DNA of 15,416 nt from CAYLWZ01 sp964585805. Its GTDB lineage: Bacteria; Patescibacteriota; Minisyncoccia; Minisyncoccales; GWA2-38-27. The stretch covers positions 1-15,416 of the forward strand of contig CAZPFE010000009.1 of assembly GCA_964585805.1 (NCBI GenBank), written 5' to 3'. Position 1 is the stretch's first letter. Each line of letters opens with the position of its first letter. The notes beneath the pieces were generated by a model. The model was not told the DNA's origin. It searched no databases and saw only the letters and a list, made by a program, of their open reading frames with translations. A program made the translations under genes and the position numbers. This document shows, piece by piece, positions 7,568 through 14,829 of this stretch.

Positions 7568-9237
7568 TTCCTTTTTTTACTCTTTTTCTTTTTCTTTTTC
7601 TTTTTCTTTTCCGCTAATAATTTTCTAAGAGTTTTAATCACTTCTTCTAACGGTTCACCCTTCTTTTGGGTAATTTTTAATAAAATCTCCTCCCTATTTA
7701 ATCCCGCAACACTCAATTCCTCGGCAAGAGAAATAACTTTACCAAATAAAACACCTGGCTGAAAACCCAAATTAATTAAATCTCTACCCATTATAATCGG
7801 CTTCGGCTTCTCTTTATAAACTCCAATTTTATTCGCTCTTTCTAAAAGCCACTTGCCAGTCGGATAATCTAAAGTAATAAAACATTTTCCTGATTCGTGA
7901 GAATTAATAAAAGGACCTCTTCCCTGCTGATCTGCTTGACTAACTAAAACTAATTCTTCTATTGTTGCTGGAAAAATCCTCCGTGCCAATTTTCTAATTG
8001 CTCCATCACTAACTTTCTCACCTCTTAATTCAGATTCATAAAGAAGAGTTGGTTTTAAGTGATTAGTCACCAAATTAATAATTTTCTTCTGCAAGGCAAG
8101 AGGAATGCCTATTTGAGATAAAAATTTTTTTGTTGGAATTTCTCCTGCTTTTTCATGGCCAGGAGAAACAATAGAATTATCTTTTTTAATAGTAGTATAC
8201 GGCTTACCAAAATCATGACAAAAAGCCGCTAACATTATAACTATAGCATCTTTGTCCTGAATCTTTCTTTCTCTAATAATCTTTGCCGCTTCGTCAACAA
8301 CCATTAAGGTATGAATCCAAACATTACCTTCTGGATGCCATTTTGAATCTTGAGGGGTCTTTAATAAATCAACCAACTCTGGGTGAAGTTTATGAAAAAT
8401 CCCCCACTCCATTGCTGCCTGCAATCCTAAAGAAGGTTTTTCTGATTTTAAAAACAATTTTAACCATTCTTCTTTTATTCTTTCTTTTGCTAAAAATTCT
8501 AACTCGTCTCTTATCTCTCTCATAATCCCTGCTGTCCTGTCCTCAACCTTCAAACCAAACCTACCTACAAATTGAGCCCCTCGCAAAACCCTCAAAGGGT
8601 CATCTTTAAACCTTTCCTCGTCAGTAACTCTTAAAATTCTATTTTGAATATCTTTTATCCCGCCAAAAAAATCATATATTTCTCCACTAACAACATCTTT
8701 CATTAAAGCATTAAAAGTAAAATCCCTTCTCCTGGAAGCCTCTTTCAAAGACATAAAAGGATCGGAGTTAACAGCAAAATCCTTATGACCTCGCCCTATT
8801 TTTGATTCTTTTCTAGGAAGAGAAATGTCTATGTCTACTTCTTCATCTGTTCTAACCTTTAAAATCCCAAAAGATACTCCTACATCTTTTGCTTTTTGAA
8901 AAAATTTACTTGCTATTTTTTGAATTTTACCCGGCTCAAGACCATAAACCTCCACATCAAAATCTTTTGGCACTTCACCTAATAATTCATCTCTAACTGC
9001 CCCGCCAACCAGAAATGCTCTTCCGCCTGCTTTTTCAATTTCTTTGGAAAAAAATTTAACTTTTTCAAAGGCTAAAGCTTCTTTTTCAAGGCCAATTTTA
9101 ATGAGAGAATCTTTAACTTCTTCTGCTCTCATTCCCTGAATAATTTCTGCTTCTTTCTTTTCTTTTTCTATTTTTTTCTGAAAATTTATTTTTTCAGATT
9201 GACGACAATCATTTAATTCAAAGATATTCTTCTTCAT
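7564..9237 (-). CDS. cca: CCA-adding tRNA nucleotidyltransferase with HD domain and poly-lysine tail
   Basis: This 557-residue class II nucleotidyltransferase adds or repairs the CCA end of tRNAs. The head domain has LVGGAVRDELLG (76-87), the metal-binding DFD (92-94), DIDIS (135-139), RRDFTFNAL (170-178) and DPLRVLRG (213-220). A C-terminal HD phosphohydrolase-type domain shows H309, HD (341-342) and H361, as in the CCA-HD proteins. The first 70 residues are a charged, probably helical extension beyond the usual family start, and Met36 is an internal alternative. However, AAAGG at 9241-9245 supports the ATG at 9237. The last 14 residues are almost all lysine or arginine (nine Lys, Ser, Lys-Lys-Arg-Lys), which may help bind tRNA. 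It heads the glycan operon and overlaps the flippase by 4 bp; this looks like a shared transcript rather than a functional link. A poly(A) polymerase role is less likely. Confidence 0.93.
   Translation of the reverse strand: MKKNIFELNDCRQSEKINFQKKIEKEKKEAEIIQGMRAEEVKDSLIKIGLEKEALAFEKVKFFSKEIEKAGGRAFLVGGAVRDELLGEVPKDFDVEVYGLEPGKIQKIASKFFQKAKDVGVSFGILKVRTDEEVDIDISLPRKESKIGRGHKDFAVNSDPFMSLKEASRRRDFTFNALMKDVVSGEIYDFFGGIKDIQNRILRVTDEERFKDDPLRVLRGAQFVGRFGLKVEDRTAGIMREIRDELEFLAKERIKEEWLKLFLKSEKPSLGLQAAMEWGIFHKLHPELVDLLKTPQDSKWHPEGNVWIHTLMVVDEAAKIIRERKIQDKDAIVIMLAAFCHDFGKPYTTIKKDNSIVSPGHEKAGEIPTKKFLSQIGIPLALQKKIINLVTNHLKPTLLYESELRGEKVSDGAIRKLARRIFPATIEELVLVSQADQQGRGPFINSHESGKCFITLDYPTGKWLLERANKIGVYKEKPKPIIMGRDLINLGFQPGVLFGKVISLAEELSVAGLNREEILLKITQKKGEPLEEVIKTLRKLLAEKKKKKKKKKSKKRK
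7582..7610. repeat. Hexanucleotide microsatellite encoding the poly-lysine tail
   Basis: CTTTTT is repeated in four complete copies from 7582, followed by a fifth copy one base short at 7606-7610. On the coding (minus) strand this is AAA-AAG repeated, encoding Lys 544-552 of the CCA enzyme. Each unit is two codons, so slippage by whole units would change the tail length without shifting the frame. Confidence 0.9.
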
Positions 9238-9296
9238 TTTCCTTTATTTTTTAGAAAAATTCTTTATTAACTTTCTCTTTTGTTTGAATCTCTTAA

Positions 9297-9325
9297 TTGA
9301 TTTCTTGGTGATTAAATTATATTAT
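9297..9325 (+). promoter_or_regulatory. Promoter of the O-antigen ligase-like gene
   Basis: TTGATT (9297-9302) and TATTAT (9320-9325) are separated by 17 bp; the -10 matches five of six consensus bases. Transcription should start near 9332, leaving a leader of only about ten bases before the ATG at 9342. The leader would just include the AAGGA ribosome site. Confidence 0.6.
9316..9321 (-). promoter_or_regulatory. Possible -10 box of the cca-glycan operon
   Basis: A perfect TATAAT reads on the minus strand at 9321-9316, overlapping the -10 box of the divergent gene by two bases. The matching -35 position is poor (CATATT). If real, the two transcription units would compete for polymerase, which would tie flippase/sulfation expression to ligase expression. 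Confidence 0.3.
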
Positions 9326-9333
9326 GGTATCAT

Positions 9334-9338
9334 AAGGA
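9334..9338 (+). promoter_or_regulatory. Ribosome binding site of the O-antigen ligase-like gene
   Basis: AAGGA sits three bases before the ATG at 9342-9344 and supports that start. Recognisable ribosome sites are scarce among the other genes here. Confidence 0.5.
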
Positions 9339-9341
9339 AAT

Positions 9342-11822
9342 ATGAAAAACAACATTCAAAATAAACTTTATTGGGTTTATTTAGGGGGAATTTTTTTAAT
9401 TCTAACCCTCCCCCTTCTTTCTGCACCCCCTCTTTTTCATCCTGCTCCTTGGGGAAAGAGTATTGTTTTTAGAATAATTTTCTCTATTCTTCTTTTTATT
9501 TTTCTTGGAGAAATACTTTTTTCAAATTTTTCTTTTACTAACCTCCTAAAAACAAAAATAAACAAAAACATTCTTTTTCCTTCCTTTTTATTGGCATTTT
9601 TCTTTTTTCTTCTCTTATTAGCAACTATTTTTTCTTTAGATTCTCATTTTAGTTTCTGGGGCAGTCCCTACCGCGGCGGAGGTTTTTTAACATTAGGATT
9701 AATAATAATTTTTTCTATATTTTTATTTCTAATTGTTCGAGATAAAGATTGGCAAAAAATAATTGATTTTAGTTTAGGGGTTGGAATGATAACCGGCATT
9801 ATTGCCATTTTTCAAAAAATAGGGGCATTTAGCAATTTTATGGTCAGTTATAAATGGAGACCTGTAGCCACATTAGGAGGACCTATATTTTTTGCCCTTT
9901 ACTTAATTCTTCTCATTTTTCTTTCACTATCTTTTGGGATTTCTGCAAAAGGAAAAAAGAAAATATTTTATTTCCTTGCTTTTGTTTTCCTTTTTATTGG
10001 TTTAATTTTAAGCGGTACTCGTTCTGCTTTATTAGGATTTGGAATAGGTTTGCTATTCTTTATTTTCTTTTTCCCTAAAATATCAAACCAAAAACATCAT
10101 CGTTATCTTCTCATTTTCAAAGTCATTATTATAATTACCGCAATTTGCAGTATTATTGGCGTTTCTTGGCTGAAAACTCAACCTGAAATAGTCCAAAAAT
10201 TAAAAACAAACGAAATTTTTGGATCTACCTTTGATAGAATCTGGCGTTTATTAGAAAACCCAATAGAAACTATCTTAACCAGCCGCATATCTGGCTGGAA
10301 AGTTGCTCTTAAAGCAATAAAAGACAGGCCTTTATTAGGTTATGGTCCAGAAAATTTTTCTATTGGCTTTGATAAATTTTATGACCCAAACCTGCCGGGA
10401 ATAGTAAAAGAACCAAATGGCGGAAGCACAAGCTGGTGGGACAGAGGTCATAATTTTATTTTTGATATAGGAGTTTCAGCTGGAATACCAGCCTTAATTA
10501 CCTATTTACTTCTTATTGCAGTTCTTTTTTATCAACTTCGAAAAATAAAAAATGCAACCGATTGGCGAAAAAATCAAGAATCATTTAATCATAGGATAAT
10601 AAGTCACGGCATTCAAACAACTTTTATCGCTTATTTAATAACTGATTTTTTTAGCTTTGATGTATTCTCTACTTATTTAATTTTTTTCATTCTAATTGCC
10701 TATACCTTTTATCTTATCCACTCTTTTAATCGAGAAAAAGAATCTAATCAAAATTTAACTACAAATACAACTTCTATAAAACAAAAAGTGGAAGAAGGTT
10801 TTTCAAGATATGTCATTATTTTTATTCTCTTCTTTGTTCTCCTTTGGTTTCTTTGGTCTGGAAATATAAAACCTCTTTTAATCAATAAAAAAATAAATCA
10901 ATATGTTTTTCTTTCGGAAAATATTTACTCTGAACACTACACTAATTCCATTTTAGCCAAGAAAAAAGAACAACTCCTCCTGCAAAAAATGGATGAATTG
11001 CTTGAAGATAAAAGTGTCATAGATAATTACATCCGCCTCCAATATATTGACATAATCTCTAAGGCAACCTCAGTAATACCGGAAAAAACGCCTGAATTAT
11101 CCTTAAAAGCAATAAACATCTTAAGAGAATGCCAAAAATTAAGACCATATTATACCAGAAGTTGGTTATATGAAGTTATTTACATCAATAAATATCTTGA
11201 ATCAAATCCTCATATAGACGAAAAAACAAAAGAACAACTCAATCAAGAAGCCCTCGCTTGTATTAAAAAAGCAGAAAAATTATCACCCCACAAACCAGAT
11301 ATTTTTATTGCTTTAACTGCAAACTTTTTAATCAATAAAGAATATGAAAAAGCAAAAGAAACTGCTGAAAAATGTATTCAGATAGCGCCTAATAACGGCC
11401 AATGTTGGTGGGCTAAATCACTCGCTTTAATAGGATTAAAAAATATTCCTCAATCAATCAAAGCAATGGAAATTGCCAAAGAAAAAGGATATCAAACAGA
11501 TACAAAATATGCTCTGGGACAATTAGTTACTCTATATAGTCAGTTAGCAAAAAAAACAGGCAAAAAAGAATATTACCAAAAATTAGCTTTCCTTTATCAA
11601 AAACTTATTGAAGTAGATAAAAAAGAAATAAAAGAATTGGAAGAAAAAAAAGGAATTAAACGGCCTGAAAACTTCCAATTCCACGCCTCTTTAGCTTATG
11701 TTTATAAAATTTTAGGAGAATACGAAAAAGCCAGAAAAGAAGCAGAAATTGTTTTAAAACTTTCACCATCTTCAAAAAAAGCAGTAGAAAACTTTTTAAA
11801 ATCTTTGCCCCCAGAGAAATAG
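9342..11822 (+). CDS. O-antigen ligase/polymerase family membrane protein with C-terminal TPR repeats
   Basis: This 826-residue protein has about ten or more membrane helices in residues 10-465, a further helix near 490-508, and a soluble C-terminal part. The ligase (Wzy_C/WaaL-like, PF04932) region shows FWGSPYRGGGF (105-115), GTRSA (225-229), RISGW (315-319), PLLGYGPENF (330-339) and the extracellular WDRGHNFIFD (366-375). These carry the family's conserved Arg and His residues. From about 640 the chain holds helical repeats of TPR type, for example NKEYEKAKETAEKCIQIAPN and LGEYEKARKEAEIVLKLSPS. The family joins undecaprenyl-linked glycans to an acceptor, or polymerises them, on the outer face of the membrane. 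Patescibacteria usually lack LPS, so the acceptor is more likely a cell-wall or S-layer protein; this is inference. It is transcribed divergently from the cca-flippase-sulfation operon and ends before a strong terminator. Confidence 0.9.
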   Translation: MKNNIQNKLYWVYLGGIFLILTLPLLSAPPLFHPAPWGKSIVFRIIFSILLFIFLGEILFSNFSFTNLLKTKINKNILFPSFLLAFFFFLLLLATIFSLDSHFSFWGSPYRGGGFLTLGLIIIFSIFLFLIVRDKDWQKIIDFSLGVGMITGIIAIFQKIGAFSNFMVSYKWRPVATLGGPIFFALYLILLIFLSLSFGISAKGKKKIFYFLAFVFLFIGLILSGTRSALLGFGIGLLFFIFFFPKISNQKHHRYLLIFKVIIIITAICSIIGVSWLKTQPEIVQKLKTNEIFGSTFDRIWRLLENPIETILTSRISGWKVALKAIKDRPLLGYGPENFSIGFDKFYDPNLPGIVKEPNGGSTSWWDRGHNFIFDIGVSAGIPALITYLLLIAVLFYQLRKIKNATDWRKNQESFNHRIISHGIQTTFIAYLITDFFSFDVFSTYLIFFILIAYTFYLIHSFNREKESNQNLTTNTTSIKQKVEEGFSRYVIIFILFFVLLWFLWSGNIKPLLINKKINQYVFLSENIYSEHYTNSILAKKKEQLLLQKMDELLEDKSVIDNYIRLQYIDIISKATSVIPEKTPELSLKAINILRECQKLRPYYTRSWLYEVIYINKYLESNPHIDEKTKEQLNQEALACIKKAEKLSPHKPDIFIALTANFLINKEYEKAKETAEKCIQIAPNNGQCWWAKSLALIGLKNIPQSIKAMEIAKEKGYQTDTKYALGQLVTLYSQLAKKTGKKEYYQKLAFLYQKLIEVDKKEIKELEEKKGIKRPENFQFHASLAYVYKILGEYEKARKEAEIVLKLSPSSKKAVENFLKSLPPEK

Positions 11823-11839
11823 TATAAAGCGGATAAAAA

Positions 11840-11874
11840 ATAAAAGGAGAATAAATTCTCCTTTTATTTTAATT
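11840..11874. terminator. Bidirectional intrinsic terminator
   Basis: A perfect 13-bp stem (11840-11852 with 11855-11867), with GGAG/CTCC in the middle, is followed on the plus strand by a T-rich tract from 11862. On the minus strand it is followed by TTTTTTA (the complement of 11834-11840). It lies between the convergent O-antigen ligase and cysteine-rich genes and can end both transcripts. Confidence 0.85.
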
Positions 11875-11894
11875 TAATTTTATTTTTTACTGGT

Positions 11895-12095
11895 TTACTG
11901 GTTATACATTACTTTCTCTACACACTCGTCACATAACCCTCCCCACCTTAATAAATAAGGAAAAATGAAGGGAGAAAATATATTTATTTCTCTAATTTCA
12001 CAGGTATTTTTCAAATCACAATTTACGCAATATCTATCATCCTCACACCCTATTACCCTTTGACAATATCCGCATAATCTTATCATTTTTTCCAT
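11895..12095 (-). CDS. Small eight-cysteine protein, probable zinc-binding
   Basis: I do not recognise a family for this 66-residue protein. Its cysteines are at 8, 11, 17, 23, 26, 32, 55 and 58. This gives three CxxC knuckles (8/11, 23/26, 55/58) plus C17 and C32, enough for two zinc sites. A hydrophobic/aromatic stretch (INIFSPFIFPYLL, 37-49) separates the second and third knuckles. There is no signal peptide or clear membrane helix, so it is probably cytoplasmic. Evidence that it is real includes a consensus AAGGAGG ribosome site five bases before the ATG, a promoter at 12182-12154 and a terminator directly after it. The cysteine spacing is also unlikely by chance. A rubredoxin- or zinc-ribbon-like regulatory or structural role is possible but unproven. 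Confidence 0.75.
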   Translation of the reverse strand: MEKMIRLCGYCQRVIGCEDDRYCVNCDLKNTCEIREINIFSPFIFPYLLRWGGLCDECVEKVMYNQ

Positions 12096-12100
12096 CTTTT

Positions 12101-12107
12101 CCTCCTT
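12101..12107 (-). promoter_or_regulatory. Consensus Shine-Dalgarno of the eight-cysteine protein
   Basis: AAGGAGG on the minus strand lies five bases before the ATG at 12095. It is the strongest ribosome site in the window and fixes this start. Confidence 0.8.
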
Positions 12108-12153
12108 TCTAATTATGAAGATAAAAAAAATTAAAGAACAAAATCTAAACTAA

Positions 12154-12182
12154 TTTATAACAAAATCATTCTAACAAATCAA
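12154..12182 (-). promoter_or_regulatory. Promoter of the eight-cysteine protein gene
   Basis: On the minus strand TTGATT (12182-12177) and TATAAA (12159-12154) are 17 bp apart, and the -10 is preceded by TGT as in extended -10 promoters. The start would be near 12147, giving a leader of about 50 bases. The small gene is therefore probably transcribed independently of the AI-2E gene upstream. Confidence 0.55.
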
Positions 12183-12255
12183 CAATAAACCTTTTCCCTT
12201 TATCTATCTTCCGCCTAAAATAGTTGCTATTCTGTATTTTCTTGCTTCCTTCTTC

Positions 12256-13311
12256 TTAAATTTCAATTCCTCTTTCTTGCTGACTAATTTTAACTCTTTC
12301 CTCTTCTTTCCTTTTCTGAAGAAATTCTTTTGTAAAATCAAACAAGATGCCAAACAAAGGAATAGCCAATAAAGAACCTAAAATACCCCATAATTTTCCG
12401 CCAATTACTAAAGAGATTAAAATTATTGCGGAAGGGACATTGATTACTTTTTTTATTAATACTGGAGATATAATATTATTCTCAATTTGCTGAATAATTA
12501 TAAAAGCGATAATAACGAGAAAACTTTTAACTGGATCTGTTGGGAAAATTAAAACAAAAAATAATAAACCAGTAATTATCGGACCAATATAAGGAATAAA
12601 ATTAAAAACTCCAGCGAATAAAGCAAGAATTACTGGATATTCAATTCCAAAAATTAAAAAAGTTATATAAGAAGCAACACCTACAAATAAACAAGCCAAA
12701 ATTCTCGCTCCAAACCAACCTGCTATCTTTCTCTCTGATTTTCTCCAAAGAGATAAAGCATAACTTTCGTATTTTCCAGTAAAAAGAAGGGATAATGTCT
12801 TTTCAATTGCTTTTTCTTCAGAAGAAATAAAAAAGGCAACGCTGATTATAAATAAAAAAGAAGCCACTCCGCCAAAAACAGTAAATAGTGCTTCAAAAAT
12901 ATTGCTTGACATTTTTACTAAAATCGCATCTATGCTTTTGACAAAACTATTTATATTCTCAAAAGCTTGAAATCCGAGCCCTCTTAAAGGAGGAGAAATT
13001 TTTGAGAAATATTCAGGAAAAAAATGAATAAACTGATTTATTTCATTAACCAACAAAGGAGAAATAAGATAAATCAACAAACCAAACAAAGATAAAACAA
13101 AAAAATAAACTAAAAATACTCCCAAAAAACGAGGTATTTTTATTTTCTGTAAAAAATCAACAATAGGATCAAGGAGAACAGAAATTACTAAAGCAAATAT
13201 AAATGAAGCCAAAAGATCTCTAACTGAATAAACTAAATAAAAAATCACTACCACTAAAGATAGTTTAAAAATTGTTTGCCAAGAAATATCTAAAATTTTT
13301 TCATCAGACAT
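12256..13311 (-). CDS. AI-2E family transporter (PerM/UPF0118)
   Basis: This 351-residue integral membrane protein matches the family in length and layout: an N-terminal pair of helices (12-45), another near 63-85, a central variable region, then a cluster of C-terminal helices. The conserved C-terminal block is visible as GVFNFIPYIGPI (234-245), QQIENNIISPVL (274-285) and GGKLWGILGSLLAIP (304-318). Family members include exporters of the AI-2 signal and Na+/H+ antiporters, so the substrate here is open; signalling should not be assumed. The tail (330-351) is charged and cytoplasmic. The gene starts 4 bp after the M16 peptidase stop with no ribosome site of its own, so it is probably co-transcribed with and translationally dependent on that gene. 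Confidence 0.92.
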   Translation of the reverse strand: MSDEKILDISWQTIFKLSLVVVIFYLVYSVRDLLASFIFALVISVLLDPIVDFLQKIKIPRFLGVFLVYFFVLSLFGLLIYLISPLLVNEINQFIHFFPEYFSKISPPLRGLGFQAFENINSFVKSIDAILVKMSSNIFEALFTVFGGVASFLFIISVAFFISSEEKAIEKTLSLLFTGKYESYALSLWRKSERKIAGWFGARILACLFVGVASYITFLIFGIEYPVILALFAGVFNFIPYIGPIITGLLFFVLIFPTDPVKSFLVIIAFIIIQQIENNIISPVLIKKVINVPSAIILISLVIGGKLWGILGSLLAIPLFGILFDFTKEFLQKRKEEERVKISQQERGIEI

Positions 13312-13315
13312 AATA

Positions 13316-14587
13316 TTAAAATTTTAATAATTTCTGAAATCGTTTTTTATTTTTAAATGGTCCTATTATAGCCAAATTTAACTTTTCCGGCTTAAAAATG
13401 TTTTTGGCAACTCTTAAAACATCATCAGTATCTACTTTGTCAATTTTAGCATAAATTTGTTCCGGAGTTAAGATTTCTTTTTTTAAAACTTCTTGCAAAC
13501 CATAAAAACTTGCTTGAGCATCAGAAGTTTCTAAAGACAAACTCATTCTACCTTTAAAATGCTCTTTTGCTTTTTCCAATTCTTCCTCTGGCACTTTTTC
13601 TTCGGAAATTCTTTTATATTCTTCTAAAATGGCAGAAATTGCTTTATCTGCTTTACTATTATCTACTCCTGCTTGAGTAACCAAATAACCGCTTTCAGGA
13701 TCAGAAAAAGATTCTGTTTTTATATAATACGCCAGTCCCATTTCTTCTCTTATTTTAACAAACAGACGAGAACTCATCATACCTCCCAAAATCAAAGCTA
13801 ACATCTCTTGAGGATATTTTTCTGATTGAAAAAGATTATAACCCCGAACCCCTAAACAAAAATGAGTTTGATCTGTTTTTTTGTTTTTAAGAATTACTTT
13901 TGGATAATTTTGTTCTTTAAATATTACTGGTTTCTTTTGAATTATTTTTCTTTTTTTAATTCCAGAAAAATATTTCTCTACTTTTTTGATAACTTCCTGA
14001 TGTTCCCTAATATGACCAGCAACTATCACTACTGTATTCAAGGCACTGTACTGCCTCTTCATATAATCAACCAACTGCTCTCTTTTTAAGCCTAAAACAC
14101 TCTTCTTTGTTCCCGCAATATCCCAGCCGGCTGGCTGATCACCATATAAAACCCTATCCCATAAATTTTGAACATAAGAAGCAGGTTGATCATAATACAT
14201 ATTTATCTCTTCAATAACAACTTTTTTTTCTTTTTCTAATTCTTTTTCATCAATTAAAGAATTTAGATAAATATCAGAAATAATATCTAAAGCCAAATCA
14301 AAATTTTCAAAATCAACTTTCGCATAATAACCTGTATAATCTTTACCAGTAAAAGCATTGTAATTTCCTCCTACTCTATCTAACGGTTCAGAAATGGCTA
14401 TTTTATCAGGTCTTTTTTTCGTTCCCTTAAAAAGCATATGTTCTAAAAGATGAGATATACCACTTATCTCTTTTTCTTCGTACTTTGAACCAGTAGCAGC
14501 CAAAACCAAAACAGTAACCGGCCGACTGTTTTTTTGAGGAATAGTAATCACTCTTAAACCATTTTTTAAAATTGTTTTTTTAAACAT
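13316..14587 (-). CDS. M16 family zinc metallopeptidase (insulinase/processing-peptidase-like)
   Basis: This 423-residue protein has the usual length of a single-chain bacterial M16B peptidase. The inverted zinc motif HLLEH (46-50) carries both His ligands and the catalytic Glu. VVIEEINMYYDQP (123-135) provides the third zinc ligand about 77 residues further on (E126 or E127). GGNYNAFTGKDYTGYY (73-88) is a conserved N-terminal-domain strand. The C-terminal M16 domain is recognisable by MMSSRLFVKIREEMGLAYYI and by the following SFSDPESG. No signal peptide is visible, so it probably acts in the cytoplasm, degrading or trimming peptides, and may dimerise as other M16B enzymes do. Only a weak ribosome site precedes the ATG at 14587. 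The gene leads a two-gene unit with the AI-2E permease. Confidence 0.95.
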   Translation of the reverse strand: MFKKTILKNGLRVITIPQKNSRPVTVLVLAATGSKYEEKEISGISHLLEHMLFKGTKKRPDKIAISEPLDRVGGNYNAFTGKDYTGYYAKVDFENFDLALDIISDIYLNSLIDEKELEKEKKVVIEEINMYYDQPASYVQNLWDRVLYGDQPAGWDIAGTKKSVLGLKREQLVDYMKRQYSALNTVVIVAGHIREHQEVIKKVEKYFSGIKKRKIIQKKPVIFKEQNYPKVILKNKKTDQTHFCLGVRGYNLFQSEKYPQEMLALILGGMMSSRLFVKIREEMGLAYYIKTESFSDPESGYLVTQAGVDNSKADKAISAILEEYKRISEEKVPEEELEKAKEHFKGRMSLSLETSDAQASFYGLQEVLKKEILTPEQIYAKIDKVDTDDVLRVAKNIFKPEKLNLAIIGPFKNKKRFQKLLKF

Positions 14588-14617
14588 AGTATCTTCTTGA
14601 ATAGCTTCATTTTAATA

Positions 14618-14623
14618 ATTATA
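14618..14623 (-). promoter_or_regulatory. -10 box of the M16 peptidase-permease unit
   Basis: TATAAT lies at 14623-14618 on the minus strand, which would give a start near 14611 and a leader of about 24 bases. No convincing -35 is seen at the standard distance. It lies between the G-rich repeat and the gene, where a promoter is expected. Confidence 0.4.
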
Positions 14624-14660
14624 CACAAAACATACAAAATAAAAAGTAAATACCCTACAC

Positions 14661-14809
14661 CACCCCCTCCTCTGGAAGAGGGATTTATTCTTTCTTCCTT
14701 CTCTTTCCTCCCCCCTCCTTTGGAGGGAACTCTCTTCTCTTTCCTCCCCCTCCTCTCTACTTCCTTTTCCTCCCCCTCCTCTGGAGGGGGAGGATTAAGG
14801 AGGGGGAGG
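14661..14809. repeat. C-rich/G-rich palindromic intergenic repeat, right copy
   Basis: This is the same family as the repeat at 1-97. A perfect hairpin pairs CCTCCCCCTCC (14769-14779) with 14783-14793 around TCT. An outer arm, 14743-14754, is the exact complement of 14798-14809 and encloses it. Smaller or degenerate units lie at 14713-14727 (6-bp stem, TTT loop) and 14664-14682. The array separates the LamG-protein gene from the M16 peptidase gene. An apparent proline/glycine-rich reading frame across it is a by-product of the repeat. Confidence 0.85.
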
Positions 14810-14829
14810 TTTTTAAAATTCTAATTTTA

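Noticed and set aside
9854..10078. Second plus-strand frame within the O-antigen ligase gene
   Set aside because: It is a shadow of the transmembrane coding region and is Phe/Cys-rich because of T-rich DNA.
12256..13311. Quorum-sensing function for the AI-2E family protein
   Set aside because: The family name comes from one member. Others are ion antiporters, and nothing nearby (no luxS or receptor) supports signalling.
14597..14824. Plus-strand reading frame rich in Pro, Gly and Ser
   Set aside because: It is produced by translating the C/G-rich repeat array, has no domain or ribosome site, and partly overlaps the M16 promoter region.
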